DNA from: Salvator merianae
Lineage: Eukaryota > Chordata > Lepidosauria > Squamata > Teiidae
DNA length: 64,000 bases
Assembly (NCBI GenBank): GCA_003586115.2
Contig: QVOM02000073.1
Location: 30,021,298-30,085,297 of the forward strand
Direction: 5' to 3'
Notes under the pieces: model-generated
What the model was told of the DNA's origin: nothing
Databases searched by the model: none
The model's input: only the letters and a program-made list of their open reading frames with translations
In this document: positions 1 to 13,689 of the stretch, piece by piece
How the letters are laid out: every line of letters begins with the position of its first letter
Position numbering within the stretch: position 1 is the stretch's first letter
Program-made: the position numbers and the translations under genes

Positions 1-3000
1 TAATATTTGCATATTGCGGCAAGCAATTACAACACAATTGTGCAGAGTCCAATCTCTGCAGTGTAATGACTTCTTGATTATCTGTCTTTAGATGATTAAT
101 GCTGAGGCTCTTCAGGCTTTGAGCTGTGTTTGAGGCATTGCTTGTTACCACCTGAATTTCTTCTCATTTTCACATATAAAATATGGATTAAAAGTGTAAG
201 ACTCCACCTGCCATTTTGACATTTTTCCAGCCTTGCATGTGGCCTTAGAATACCTTACTTTATATTCTGAATTTTTAAAATTCCTAATTAAGGAACATTA
301 AAAAAAAGTGAGTGCAAATAAATCAAACCAATGTCAGATTCATGTGAGCCAGGGCTACCTCTATCTTACTTATAAACTGTAGATTCCTTGTTCACACAAG
401 GTCTCCAGTTATTGTTTCAAAAAAAGAAAAGGAAAGAAAAGAAAAGAAAAAAAAAAAAAGTGAGTTCTAAGACAACTTCACCTTCTGTCCTTGAAATGTC
501 CAATGGTTTATCTCATCTTGGTATTATTGCTCACTGTTGTTATTAATGTCATAAGATGATGGTTTGAACCTGTGGCTTTCTCTTTTCTAAGCTTTTCAAT
601 GTCTTTGGAGTACAAACTCTGCTGCAACTGATACAAGGTAATTTCTGTAAGTGACAGCAAGTGTTCTTTAAATGAAACTGCTGAAAACTGTTTCCTCTCT
701 GAAACACCTTGTGTCTTTTTATTACTATTATTATTATTAAGAAAACAAATCTGAATCTACTTTAGACAAAGGTTTTCAGGTTACGGTGACTGCATAGTCT
801 CTTTGTCTTAAATACTCAGGAAGCATGAAGTATTCTTCTCCCACCCCTGGGTATTGGAACACTGGAAGAAAGTTTGCCCTGAATGTTTGCTTTTTTAACC
901 TGGGAAATAGGGAGAGAGAAAACATGTCAGAGACATAGGATGGATCTTCACTTGCAAAGGAGTGCCTGGGAGAAGGACCAGGGTCACTGCTCTGAAGGAT
1001 GCCTCCATTTCAGAGCACAGAGGGACCATTTCAAGTGGCAATCTGAGACACTTGTGGCAAGGGCAGAAAATTGTGCCCCGCAGAACAGAATGATTATTGT
1101 GCTTACAAATGGGGCAATGGGTAAATGGAGGTGTGACCATATTTAGATGGTATTAGTTGCTCAGAGAAGGGCAGAGCTGTTACGGGAATACTATGTTCTT
1201 CCAAGCACTCTCAGGTTCTAGAAACTAAGACATTATATTCAAGCTAAGGATAACATCTTTCAGTTGTTGTTGTTGTTGTTATTTAGTTAGTTATTGTACA
1301 AAGTGTTCAATAGAGTTGTTGGTAATCAATTGTGGTTTGCTATCATTTGCTGCCAAAGGATATGTCAGGAAAAAATCCAAAAATGAAGTCTGATTATTTG
1401 TGCTGCAGATGATCAAGGCAGGTCTAAACCTCATCATGACTCTGGTGTCACACCACTATCATGACAAGTAACTGTGCCTATATGCTGTGTGAGTACACAA
1501 GCTGAGATCTGAGCGTAAATGACCATTATACTGCTATAAAATGACTTCATAAATGTAACCCTGCTGAAACTTTAAGTAAAATGACAATGTGCTTATAATT
1601 TGAAATAAATCATTTTGAAATTTGCAAAAATAATGTTCTCATGGTGCCACTGTGCTGTGAGTATGCCATAAGTGGATGGCTCAATGGGTGCACTTGATGA
1701 ATATGGGGTCTGCACAATCCTTCACTTAGCCAGCAGGCATCCTGACTTTAGAGTGCTATAGAGGCAGAGCAGGAATACACATTCTGCCATGCTAACTCCC
1801 ACTCTTTCAGCACTGGCATCATTATCTGAGTCCGCATTGTTTGAAGTGCCTTACCCAGTCCTCTTTCTTCAAACACAGGGAATGACCTGGTGAATGAAAG
1901 TTCCAGTGAGTCGCCAGAATAGTAGCAGGCAAACAGCACATTTGCCACTTTAAGAAGGGCACTGTGTCTTACAGAGCTCTTCTTAGTGATCTGCACAGCA
2001 TTGTCAGGATCCTGTCATAATCTTGTCAGCTACTCCAAGGTATTAGGAAGTAGGCAGAATATAAGTATACAAATAAATAAATAGTCTTGCTGATACTGAC
2101 TGCTTATTAGATACACAACTGGTTTTTTGGCATGCTTGAAATGGATGAATAACTGGTTGAAACTTGATAAATGGTCTCACCTTGATGCCCACAGAACAAC
2201 TCTCCGGTCTGTATTTCTCTCCTTTGCCTTTGTATTATTAAAACACAGGGAGTAAAATGTAGCTTGCCCTCGTGGTTGAAATAAGTTTCCAGAGGTTACT
2301 ATATTGTTAGAGCTGTGGTGCAGAGAAAATCAATATTGTGATCCATCAAGGGATTATGCTTTTGCTTGCCTGACACTGTTAATTCCTATGTTCCCTTTGA
2401 AGTAGAGATGTGGAGTTTGCTACAATCATTCACTATGTCCCACCTGAAGTAAGAATAAAAAACTCCAAATTTAGTGTTTGACCTTTCCCATCAACAAAAA
2501 GGGGGGAAAATATTTTTTGTTGTTGTTGTTTTTAGGTAGCATTCCATTTTACTTTTACCATATTTAGATTTTGGCAGGCTCTTTAATAAAGTAAGGTAGG
2601 GTAGAGACAGCATGCATTTAAAGTCAGCATTTTGTTACTTGATCTTCTATCAATCTTTGCCATATAAAAGAGAAAAATTAGTCACAAAAGTATATGTAAA
2701 GAATAAAGAAAGAAAAATAACAGTAAATATACCATTAACTGAGGAACAGAGAGCTTCATCTCAAACTTTTGTAATAGAATGTACTAGAAGTCACTTATTT
2801 GTATTCAAATACAGGTATTGGTACAGAAGTAAACAGTAATGCACATTGATCACAGAACTCTTGGAAAACTTGCTACTTTGGGGTAGAACTTGTAGTAATC
2901 TTAAATCACAATGGATTATGGAATTTTTTTTCCTAGGTTGGGAATAAAATCAGATTTACCCGCCACATTTGTTCTAATCTGTACATGAGGACCCACCTAC

Positions 3001-4430
3001 ACCTAAGTCTTAATCCTCCTTCAATCCTCCTTTAGAGTGAGACAACATATCAGCGATGTGGCAAGCAGTTTTCCTTCCACATTACCTTCAGGTTAGATAT
3101 TGTGGATAGAAAATGACTAGTCATTTTGCTGGAGTTTTCTCATTCTTAAGATAAATCAAAGATGAATTAAAACTAGTGTGTAGCTGGGCCCTGAGTGTGA
3201 CAGCAAAACTTCCTAGAAGTCCTGGTATAAATGGAAAGAGCTATGGTCTCAAATCCTGAAAAAGATTTTGAGGGTGGAGTGAGAGTCCAGCTGCCCAAAC
3301 AGCACTTAAAGTTGTTGCTGCAAGCAGACAGTGCCACCATTCATTCATGCACATGCATCTGCCATTCTCTATACAATTACTTGGTATTGTCCCATTGTAC
3401 CAAAGAGTCTCAATTGTAAGACAATATGTCTAGGATTGCATTGTTACAAACACTGTCAATTAAACTGGAGGCATTCAATATTGTCACTGATTCTACAGAA
3501 TCTTACTTGATTGCTTCATGTATGAGTACAATATTTCCAAAGCAATATCTGTGGCTAACAGATCAATTGAATATGCCAGCTTTAATTCTTTAGTCATAAT
3601 ATATCCTAGTGATGTTTTTAAAAACATGGGCTTTTCAAGAAGTGGTCCCACATTTTCCCATTGTGATTTCTGAATATTTACTTATTTTGGATAACAACTC
3701 ACTTTTATTTACAATGATTGGACACCAATTGTCATTTATAGCCCCTGGCAAGTGTTCCCGTGGAAAAGGAAATAAGATTAAATTGCAGGTTCCCTACAAT
3801 ATTTAAATTGCAGTATATCATGCTACCATTCAAAACCTAGTTAGACATGAACAAGTCTATTTCCAATTCATGCCAACTTTATATGCTGACATATTTCAGT
3901 CAACCTTTAACTTGACTATGACACTGACACTGCATCCACATGGATGACACAAGGTGCCCAGTGGTGGCCCTAGGGGCCATGTTGTTTACATACCAGTGGC
4001 TTTCATGGATGTGCAACACTTGTCTGAGGGTGCTTTGGGGCTGGAAAGTACCCTTCTAAGTATCCATCCTACACAGCTTGACAAAGTGCACCAAAAGCAC
4101 CTGCTGCCCTCAGGCACCATGCCACCATAATGAAATGCGCAAGTGACTTATCTGAGTAGTGCAAGTGACTTATTTCAGTTGGGCTGCTCCTGGAAGGATT
4201 TTTCATCATGCTGAGCATGGCCAACTGCCTCTTCAAAGCTGGACAACTTTCATTTCGCAGCTCTGCAGAGGATGAAGAGGTGCAGCACGTGGCATGTAGA
4301 CATTATGTTCCACGGTCATTGGGTGGGAGTGCATGCTTCTGCTCTTGTAATGCTTGCAGAACCATAATGTGCATCCAGCCTGAATCTGTAGTCCTGTTCT
4401 GGTCTCCAAGGCTAATATAAGTAGTCATGG
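1..4430. other. Gene-free unique DNA with simple repeats
   Basis: No open frame in this stretch shows a recognisable domain, and the short frames present look like chance. Simple sequence is visible: an A-rich AAAAG-type run at about 420-461, an ATT run near 722-740, GTT runs near 1263-1283 and 2517-2531. I see no repeat family that I can name here. Confidence 0.6.
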
Positions 4431-4629
4431 GTTGTTATTGTTCCTAGCACTTTTAGAACTAACCGGTTGGGTTCCACAGGGGTTGATAATCTCCAATGCT
4501 TTATAATATCTATATGAAGCCTTGGACTGGTCATGAGGAGAACTTGAGCGAAGTCATCAGTATGTGATTATACTTTGCTCTATCAATCTATTCCATCTGA
4601 ATCAGGAAAGACAGTCCAGACCTAGTGTT

Positions 4630-4981
4630 AAATGTGCATGTTATCAGCCCTGAACAGGATGCAGAAGGACACACTCACTGCTTGGTACAAATGTGCTGAA
4701 CAGGTTTGAACAGAACACAGGGGATGTTCAAAAGGTTTGAGTTTGAATTGTTTGAAGAGATCATCCGGAATCTTATGGAATAAGGAGTATTTGAACAAAC
4801 TGGTTTGAATCACCCTGTTCAAATGCCATTCAGGTGCTGTTAGAATTTACCAGAGGGTGACCAGAAGATTCAAGTCCAAACTGAACACACTGTTTGAAGA
4901 GGTAGTTTGAAATCAAACAGAACAAATAAGGATTCAACTCAGTTTGAGCTTGACAGTCCATTTTAAGTTCATGCACATCTC
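4630..4981. mobile_element. Palindromic TIR element, ATGTGCA family, in L2
   Basis: The left end reads AATGTGCATG and the right end CATGCACATCTC followed by TA, so the two ends are inverted copies. The interior is rich in TTTGAAC/GTTCAAA words on both strands, as in the sibling elements at 6495, 16700 and 30531. It lies inside the L2 copy, so it inserted later. Superfamily not established. Confidence 0.45.
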
Positions 4982-5549
4982 TAATTCTTAGGTCACTGAC
5001 CAAAGGTCTGGAACTTTGTAGGCTGTTATCCATAGTGTTTGAAGTGTACATGAGATGTGAGACTAGGAAATCCTTTCCAGCTGCAGTTTAAGCTGCACAT
5101 CATGCCCTATACTAGCTTGTTAGAATAAGACAACTGCCCATGTGCCCAGCCAAAATGAAGACACCAAAGGGATGTGCCTTGAATATTGAGGTGAACTTCC
5201 ATCATGCAGTAAAAACACCTTAATAATCCCCTCAGGGTAATTAGTCTCTATTGAGAATAATGGGAACAGGACTATTTAAGGTGCCTTTATTATGTAATGG
5301 AGATGCATCCTGAAGCACCCTGAGCCTCTATATAAATTCAGCCCAGGTGTTTGACTATTTTCTGGAAGTTTTGGAATTCTGGATGTGGACCCATACGTTG
5401 TAATTTGAAACTGAATCCAGACAAGACAGAAATAAGGCATGTAGTGGATTCTTGAGCCCATGAAGTTGGAGGACTTCCTGTTCCTGATGAGTTTGCATTC
5501 CCTGGGAAGGGACACAAGCTATCTGGGAGTACTCCTAGATTAATCTGTA

Positions 5550-5640
5550 TCTTTTCTTTATTTATTTATCATAGTTTATACAACTTCAAAGTCTAAAATA
5601 TAAAAGTAGTTTACAACAGAAAAAAATACCGTGCATAGAA
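5550..5640 (-). repeat. Probable reverse L2 3'-tail fragment
   Basis: The sequence CTTTATTTATTTATCATAG reads on the minus strand as a (TAAA)n tail preceded by an L2-like 3' UTR end, a form seen also near 42190 and 49625. It sits within the plus-strand L2 copy. Too short for a firm call. Confidence 0.3.
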
Positions 5641-5643
5641 CTA

Positions 5644-5699
5644 GAGATACGCATGAACTTAAATTTGAAGGTTCAGTCTGAATCAAATTTGCACATCTA
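5644..5699. mobile_element. 56-bp mini-palindrome of the ATGTGCA family
   Basis: GAGATACGCATGAAC at the left and TTTGCACATCT at the right form imperfect inverted ends, flanked on both sides by TA. The centre carries AAATTTGAA and its near reverse complement. It looks like the minimal form of the family whose best copy is 16700-17044. Confidence 0.35.
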
Positions 5700-6494
5700 T
5701 AATAGGAACATCAGGCTTATGTGGCAGTTATGGCTAGAAGTGCCACTTGCAACTTTGGCTGGTACAACTACTTAGGGTCCTTTCTGGAAAGAGATGGTTT
5801 GGCCACAGTGATCTTTGGTAGCTTCTAGATTGGACCATTCTAATGTGCTCAGTCACTGTGCAGCACCACTGATATTGATGGGTACTGACGCCCGAACACT
5901 CATTACATTGGCTTTAAAGGAACAGCCTTGTCTGTTGATTTGCTACTGATTACATTAGCATTGCCCTATAAATCCCTAAATGGTTTTGGCTCCAAATTCC
6001 TAGATGAGCACCACTTCCAACATCGACCTGTTTCTGTGTGAAAATTTGTAGGAAAGTCCTCACAGCTAAAGATGTAAAGACTTCCTTCTTCATGATAGCC
6101 CAAGCTGTTGAATTTACTGCTTTTGAGACACATCAAGCACAGTCATTGCATATTTTTAAATGGCTGCTGAAGAGGCACATTTGGCTGAGAAAGCAGTCTA
6201 CCCTCCCCTTCTATGTACTGTATGTAAATTTCCAGGTCTTTTAAATTGTTTTATCTTTGCCATGTTTTATGCATTTTATTTACCTTTTTTTCTTGTTTGA
6301 TGTATCTACTTCATTATTAGCAATTGTCTTCAGAAAAGTGTTATTGTGCTTAGGAAATTTAACCTACATCTTCCCAGATGTGAAATAATTAGTATTTGCT
6401 ACAATCCTAGTTTGTTAACTGCTTCTCTGACCTTCTATCTGCATCACAGTACTATCCATTCATGCAGAAAACTGTATAGCCTTGCTATAATTTA

Positions 6495-6797
6495 GAGATG
6501 CCCATGAACTAGAAAATGGTGGTTTGGTTTAAATTGACCCGAACCATGAGTGGTTCAGTTTGAATTTGACTTGGGACCAACCAGTTCAATTTGAACCCAG
6601 ACTCAGTTCAACCTGGTTCCACACAAAATGCAAACAAACTCTAAACAGTTTGAATCCAATCAGGTGCTTCAATCTGGTTCAACAGAACCCTTTTGGCTCA
6701 GTTTGAGTTTGAATTAACCATCCTGGATGGGGCCGGGGATGGGGTGGGGCATCAGTTCAAATTAGCACTGGTTGAACTACCAGGTCTGACACATCTT
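6495..6797. mobile_element. Palindromic TIR element, TA-flanked
   Basis: The left end GAGATGCCCATGAAC and the right end GACACATCTTT are imperfect inverted repeats, each bordered by TA. The interior has many TTTGAAC, GGTTCAAT and GAACC words. It has no coding capacity. Confidence 0.45.
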
Positions 6798-8213
6798 TAC
6801 TATATTTATTTTTCAGCTGAACCCATGTTACAAGGAGTAGATTAATCTAATTAATTTAAATTACTCTCAACCCATAAACATTTATGGGAATACACATAAA
6901 CACTTCCATCAAAATAACCTTCTCTCTATCCCTACCCCATAGCTCTCAAGGCTCCATAACTGCATTTTTAACAGTTGCTTCTCTCTGACCTGTTCTTTAT
7001 CTGAGGAGATATCTGATTTTTATTCTACATTAACCACCCACACCACCTCTTGTGATGTGCATCCTGCTGAAGTCATTTGGATGGGAATTCTTCACAGCAA
7101 GCTACTAATATTTATAACCTTGAGGTTGTCTTTGATCCTAAATCATCTTTTAATTACCATTTTAGTTACACTAGGAAAAAAATTATTACTTCCACAACAC
7201 AGCAAGGATAGAACCATTTCTGTGGCAAGAGGACACAGTTATTTAAAGGACTTTATTACTAATTATAGATAGCTTGTTACAAATATGTTGTTCATCAGCT
7301 GTCCAGAGAGGTTATTTACTTGCAATGCCTCAGATATGTTCCAGCATACTTGTAGATTCATTGTCAGTTCTTTTTGTACAAGACAATGGCATTTCAGCCA
7401 CAGATTTTTGTATGTATCATCATCAATTGCTGTACTGAATCTTTTTTCCAGGTGGAATTTTGTCTGTTTTGTATAAGATTGGTCCTACAAAATTGTGCAT
7501 AAAAGCAGGAAAGAGCCATATCTACAGCAAGACTATGAGGAGCTGGGTAATCACAGCAGGATAAATTTCAGACACTCTTAGGCTGGTTCCAGACACTGGC
7601 TGAATACCATGCTAACAAGGCAATATTCCCAAGAAAAGTCCTTCCGGAATTTTCACCTCTTAGCTAGACAAGCACACGGGCCCATGCTGTCTGTGCACAT
7701 TTTAATGATGCACACATCTGGGTATTTTGCCAGCAAGAAATACCAGGTAGTATGTAATCATGACCATCGTGCATGCATGGCCATCTTTTTGGCTGCTGCA
7801 CATGCACAATGGCCACAATGAAGATGGTGGCTCTGTCCAGAAGGTAAGTCGTAGTGCTACTTTGGAAAATCCTGCCACGAGTTTTAGGGGGATATAGTGT
7901 AGCAATGACAGGGTTGCCACAGATACATGTGGCAATCCCGCCATAGCAGCATCATAATGGTGCTATATTATCCCCATCTGAATGAATAGTTCTTCTTTGT
8001 ATATATGCAGTATTATAAGACAGCAAGACAATTTTGGGACTTTTTGTCAAAATGAGATGAGATTATACTAGTGAAGGGAAGACAAAGAAGGATTTCTTTT
8101 TTTTAAAAGGAACAGTGAAAAAGAAAAGGAAGGAAGGAAGGATTCCTTCATTCCTGGGAATCCTATTATACATGAAACCTGAATGTGTCCTATACCAGTG
8201 CACATCCACACAC

Positions 8214-8272
8214 AGAAAGAAAGGAAGGAAGGAAGGAAGGAAGGAAGGAAGGAAGGAAGGAAGGAAGGAAGG
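8214..8272 (+). repeat. (AAGG)n microsatellite
   Basis: About fourteen near-perfect AAGG/GGAA tetranucleotide units in a row. A shorter GGAA run lies just upstream near 8127-8143. Open frames across it (poly-Pro/Ser-Phe or Lys-Gly-Arg) are products of the repeat, not genes. Confidence 0.95.
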
Positions 8273-9491
8273 TTGGTTAAGGAGTCATAGCATGGCAGTT
8301 TTGCCACATCCTGACTTAGTCTGTGTAAAAGGTTAGAAAAATGTGCCTTGTGTTTTGTTGTTGTTTTCAGACCCTTTGGATACAGTATGTGATGAAGAGA
8401 CAGAAATGTACATTCCTGTGGGCAGGTCTCTCCAACCATGGAATTTGAAACTAAACAAATAACAACACTGTGGCCAAATCCAAAAGTAGATTAGAAAAAC
8501 CTAACCCAAAGTCATTGATAAAACAAGTGGGGCAATCTTTGTACTGAACCAAGGGAACAGCCAATCAGAAGACTCTATCCCAATGTCACTAGAAAATCCA
8601 TATTTGAAGCTGTAGACTTTGGGGACAGTATGGATCTACCCTTGTCCAGACTTAGGGTGAGTTTAATCTGCATCTCAAGGTTGGTATGTGGACTAATAAA
8701 AAAAAATGTGTGGGAAAAGTTGTGTGGGAAAAGGTGCAGATATTTTCAAGAACCCATGCAAACACCACCACCCCCTAATGTTGTTAAGTGACAAAGAGTA
8801 TCAGGGGCATGGAGTACATTAGCAGCAAAAGACTCTGTCATTCATTTTTATCCCCAATCTCGTTATAAGATATAGTTTAAGTAAGTATATATTCCTGTTC
8901 TGGTATCTAGTGCTTATGAACTACCATATCTGTGCCCTTGTTCTTAGCCTGCAGAAATTCTCCCTCAGTTCCAAAGTGTTCAGACAGCTTCACAGGATAC
9001 TTTCCAGGAAACAAGCTCTGAACTGCTAGCTGAGCACAGTGTAGATTTGGGAAAAGGAGAGTATCAGTTTTTAATAAGCTATTTTACATCATAATGAATA
9101 CAACCAGAGATTCTTGATTGTTGAACTCTGCAGAGGGTTCGCACATTACTTTACTCTCCCGTTATGACTTAAGTGACTTTTGTAACACAATTGTATAATT
9201 ATATTAATGCTCTGCTAATCAAGTGATTGATATTCATCAATCTTAGTTTAGTTTATCTAAGTACTTTTTCTTATAAAAGCAAAAAGAAAAAAAAACTTTT
9301 TAGGAAGTATAATAAAATGATGCAGTAAAACCATGAGTGTGATAGCAATGTTGATGGCATACCTACAGACCATAGAGATTGCTACAAGAGTAATTGATTA
9401 CCTCTTCTAGTTTCTGTTCCATTCCCTCCAGTCACTGTATTGATGAATTCCCCTATCTCTCTATTATTAATGCATTTGATAGATATCCTTA

Positions 9492-9493
<2 letters not shown>

Positions 9494-9527
<34 letters not shown>
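9494..9527 (+). repeat. (AC)n microsatellite
   Basis: A perfect dinucleotide run of about 17 units. Confidence 0.95.
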
Positions 9528-9529
<2 letters not shown>

Positions 9530-9785
9530 TGCATATGTGAAAATTCACTATCAAATGAAATTATTATACTTAATACAGAGTAATATTTAATTTAGATGTT
9601 CAAAAGTGTAGATCATTGGGTTTATAGAGTTGTATGAGTGCTGAGTGGCATACAATTGATATTATTGTTTGCAGAGTATCATACTGAAAGTGAAAATAAC
9701 CATGAACGATGACCAAATACTTCACAAAGGCATAAAGAGATCATTTGTTTTTGTGGCTATCCTTTGATTAAACCAAAAGCATGGT

Positions 9786-9960
9786 GGCTGCATCCACACA
9801 GGTTTATTAAGATCGTCTTATAGGTGACCAGGAAGTGGACTAGGCCACTCATTTTTCCTCCAAGTCTCCCTAGCCCTCCTCAGGCGAGTGACCCAACAGT
9901 AAATAGGAGAAACTACTGTTAGGTTGTTCACATCAGCACAGTTGCCTTGTTGCCATCATG
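9786..9960. mobile_element. Fragment of GGCTGCATCCACA-end TIR family
   Basis: The start GGCTGCATCCACACAGG matches the left end of the element at 45693. Both also carry GTGACCAGG about 45 bases inside. I could not find a matching right end, so the extent is a guess. Confidence 0.35.
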
Positions 9961-10540
9961 TTGATGAATGGAAAAGCTGACAACAGGTAAAATCACAGCT
10001 GGAACTGGATACGGAGAACCTGACTTGAGACCACAGTTCATTTTTAAACTGCTGCATTCAGAGTTTTATCTATAGCACTGAGTGGGACTCAGTTACCCCG
10101 ATTGTGGCTTATGGACCATGGTGTGAATATTTCCTACACTATGGAGTAATGAAGAGTTTTAGAGCCAGTCCACCATAATCTATGGGGTCACCATCATGTA
10201 GATTAACGTTATGAGTTTATGCTGTCAGAACAATATTGTTCTTGGGATGCATCATTAGCAATGTGGGTTAAGATGACAGAATTAAAACTTTGAATTGATA
10301 GCATCAAATGCAAAGTTTGGAGGAATATGAAGTTTTCTTTGACATGCAAATGAAAGAATTTTAAAAGATGTTGTATTGCATTAAGCAAATTGACTTAATT
10401 TGAGAATTAAGAGTCAAAACCAAAAGCACTACCAATAATATCTTCTCTCTGTGTTTTTGTTAAAAGCATTATCTGTCTGCCTATTTTTTCTCAGCTTGTG
10501 GCTTTTTCAAGGAGTCACATGGCCACAAGCCTTTTACTTC

Positions 10541-10578
10541 ATCTCTCTCCCTCTCTCTCTCTCTCTTTCTTTCTCTTT
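10541..10578 (+). repeat. (CT)n simple repeat
   Basis: Pyrimidine run of CT units grading into CTTT. Confidence 0.9.
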
Positions 10579-11007
10579 TAAATAAGTTGATCTGAAGTGG
10601 CACATGCTACTTGGTTTAATTCAAACAGTTGAAGATAGGGACAAAAAAGATAGGATTTTACAGAGTATTGTTCAATTATATATTATCCAAACTGTGCATC
10701 CAATTAGTAACTGCTGACACTTTCTAAACTGCAGAAACTTCCCAGGCATGCTAAGGAAATGCTTTCTCAAACATCTGAGGACCATCATGAAGGGAATCTT
10801 ATACATAAATAAGAGAGGGCTGCAGCATTGTGCTTCAAACAGTTAAGGCTGAAGACAGAGCACACTAAGCAGGTTGGAGTTGCATAATGCAAAGTTTACT
10901 GTATATATTCTGGATCAATTTTGTTCCAGAAATCTGTTGTAGGTATTCTTTGCCCACCCAAATCTGTTTGCCAAGCATCAAAACCCATCAGTGAGATGGA
11001 ATAAAGC

Positions 11008-11115
11008 TACTTAATTAGCATTTGATATACAGCTTAATTAGGTCTTAATAAGGGGTAGTGCATTCTAAAATCAATTATCTTACTCTTCTTAATAAGAACA
11101 GCTAATTAGTGGGTA
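11008..11115. promoter_or_regulatory. Cluster of TAATTA homeodomain-type motifs (candidate)
   Basis: Within about 105 bases the motif CTTAATTAGC, then CTTAATTAGG, then GCTAATTAG occur, with further TTAATAAG words between them. TAATTA is the core recognised by many homeodomain proteins. The surrounding 10.86-11.13 kb shows no repeat signature. The sequence suggests a conserved noncoding element, but AT-rich DNA produces such words by chance, so this is a weak inference. Confidence 0.25.
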
Positions 11116-13689
11116 AATCGCCACAGTTCCTCATCTACCCTACAGTTTTCAAGAGCCATGCAAAGGAGATTATGTAGCACAAATCCTCCACCCAACCCCC
11201 ATCCAGCTAGACTAGATTTACAAAGCACCACAAAGGTGCTTTACAAAACTGGCTGTGTTGCATTTTATAAACTGTAATTTATAGGGAACCACAAGCTTCA
11301 CTTATGCAGAACTGTACCTGGATTGATGGTGTCAGGTCACACAGATGACAAAAGTATGCAAGGTCTATCCCTTTTGTTGCCTGAAGAAGCATTGTTGTTT
11401 GCAATAAATATCTGCCCTTCAAATCATTCCTCTGCCTTTCATGTTGTGTTCTGATAACTGACATACCTGTTTACTCTGTCTGGACTGATGTTTTGGAAAA
11501 GCCTTGTCAGTATGTCCCTTTTCTATAAAGGCTTGCTAAACTACCTCAAAGGGAGCAAAACCAAACTTTATGAGGTGCAATTGACATTATTGCTGCAGCA
11601 TAAATATTAGCATTCATGTTTTTGCAATTATTTTCCTGCAAGCAATTGAAGTGTTGAAAGGAGAAGAAATGAAGTGAAATTGCAAGATGGCAAAAGATGT
11701 GGAAAAAAAGTGTGTGTACTTGAGAATGAGGCTAATGCACACACATAGGCACACACACTCACAGAGAAAGAGAGAGTACTTATAGTTGGGTGTGACAGGA
11801 TCATTGTACAATAACAGGTTGAACTGCCAGAGCAGCTGCTGTGTTGGAGATAGCCAATAGAGTTGCACCATTTGAGAAGCCCATGATGCAGAAGTAAGTG
11901 GTATGTTGAGGTTAAAACAGGAATAGACTACAGCCTGCGAAGGACACAGCCTTTTTCCTTCCCTGTATTTAATTTGTCTTTTGAAGATGTATTTCTGATG
12001 TGTTGATCAGATGTTTATTCAGTATACTGTAGAACAAATTTTGGTGAAGCATGTTGCCTATAGGCAGAACATGACTTGGACCCAGACTAGCTATCTAATT
12101 TGGAAGGGAAATAGCACCTATAATGAGGTATTTGAATTTTCTGTCACATGGCAAAAAGTGTATAAAGGATAGCAAGAGACCTCTGTCTTTGAAAGGCTTA
12201 CCAATATGGGTGTTCTGAAGTAATAGGAAGACCCTCACAAAGGCAGTTTCCTCCACTTCAAGTCCCAGAGCACTTGCAATTATAAATACTCTATCCCTTA
12301 GAGTGGGAAGGTTGTTTATCCCATTCTGCCTCATGCTTGACCATGGTAATATCAAAGGTGGGGGACTTTAATTCCAATGTTCTCTTTACAGACAAGTCAG
12401 CCATTTTCTTTGTTTGCAGAGCCATACAATAGAAGTGACAGGTAAGTTCACATTTTCTGGTAGTGGGGCAGAATAGTGGGAGAAAGTGCAACATATTATC
12501 CAGGTCTGCCCTTAAAGTGCAACTACAAGCACTTATGCTTGGATGCTTTATCAACAGATGCTGTCTCCGCATCCTTCGAGAGCTCTCACATTGGTGTTAT
12601 GGCACTGAGCAGATCCTGCCAATGACAGGTTGACAAGATTCCTTGGCCAGGTGAGCAGGAGGTGGTAAATTCCCTAGGTGCTGTATTTTCCCTAGGAGCA
12701 GGAGGTGTGTATTGCACTAGTAAACTTTAAACCTATTTTGCATTTTCAATTTTAGTATGGGAAATCAGTTTTCAACACCTCTGTCCTTCCTTAGGAACTT
12801 TTTAACCACCCAATAAGTATGCTGTTTCAGTAATGACAAGGGTTACTAGTGACTGAAGTAGAGCAAGTCCAAAACCCAAACTCTACCCACTGGCAGCATT
12901 AGTTTTGGGGAGAACAAAGCTGAAGAAATTAAATCCCTGTTCCACAAATTCTTTTCATACTCCTCCCCATAAATAAAAAAGATTAAAAACCTCTTTTGTT
13001 TGAGGCATACTGGATGCTTAGCAATGTAAGAAAGAGACAAAAGAAGATAAATGCTGAAAATACACAAAATATGCAATGTTCCACCAGTGGCCCCCAGTAA
13101 AATGTAAATACCCAGTGCTGCTGTGAACAGAAAGCATACGCGCACACAAAATTAAATAATAGCATAAAGGTAGTGGGTGGCTACCTGGCTGGCTTCCAGT
13201 AGCACCAAGCAAGATTGTAGCAAAACAGGCTGGCAGATACAGAGGTAAGGCGAAGTTTGCTCCTCATGTCTGGCAAGGGCCTTCAGCAAGCAATCACAGG
13301 ATCTTTTTTTAGCTTCCACATTGTCTCTTGGGCCATGATCACACCTTCACTTTAAAGATTCTTCAATCTCTTTTATGACCTGATAGACCACACCTGTTAA
13401 GTGATGTGTGTTTCTTTTGGGGATTTTCCACCCTCCATGAGGACTTTCCTATATTCAGATAATCACAGCTCTGAATCCATTATAGTGCATTAGTCCATTT
13501 TTCTTTTCAAAGGTGTAGCCGTGGAAGAAAACTAAAGGGGCGGAACCATCCTGTAGTAGATAGCCACAGGTGAACTTCCCTTTCCCTTTTAGCCAATGTG
13601 TGACCATGTGGGTGTTATCCAGAGTTGGTGCCATCCCCCCTTCTTCCTTCTTCCACAGTGCCACCAGCCCTCCCCGATAGTTAACTTCT

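Larger units (their letters stand above)
4440..6270 (+). mobile_element. Decayed L2-type LINE, ORF2 RT to C-terminus
   Basis: Translated pieces follow the L2 reverse transcriptase in the right order on the plus strand. Near 4465-4530 there is a degraded GVPQG...SPMLFNIYMKPL block. A YADD-like region follows near 4560-4620. LKLNPDKTEI is read near 5410-5440, an SRLDYCN-like stretch near 5820-5850, YKSLNGFG near 5970-5985 and the C-terminal LLKRHLF-type end near 6160-6185. Frames are broken by indels and stops, so this is an old copy. It is interrupted by a palindromic element (about 4630-4981), a reverse L2 3'-tail-like piece (about 5550-5630) and a 56-bp palindrome (5644-5699). Confidence 0.7.

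Noticed and set aside
8068..8439. Frame encoding repeated Leu-Pro-Ser-Phe
   Set aside because: Direct product of the AAGG/CCTT microsatellite.
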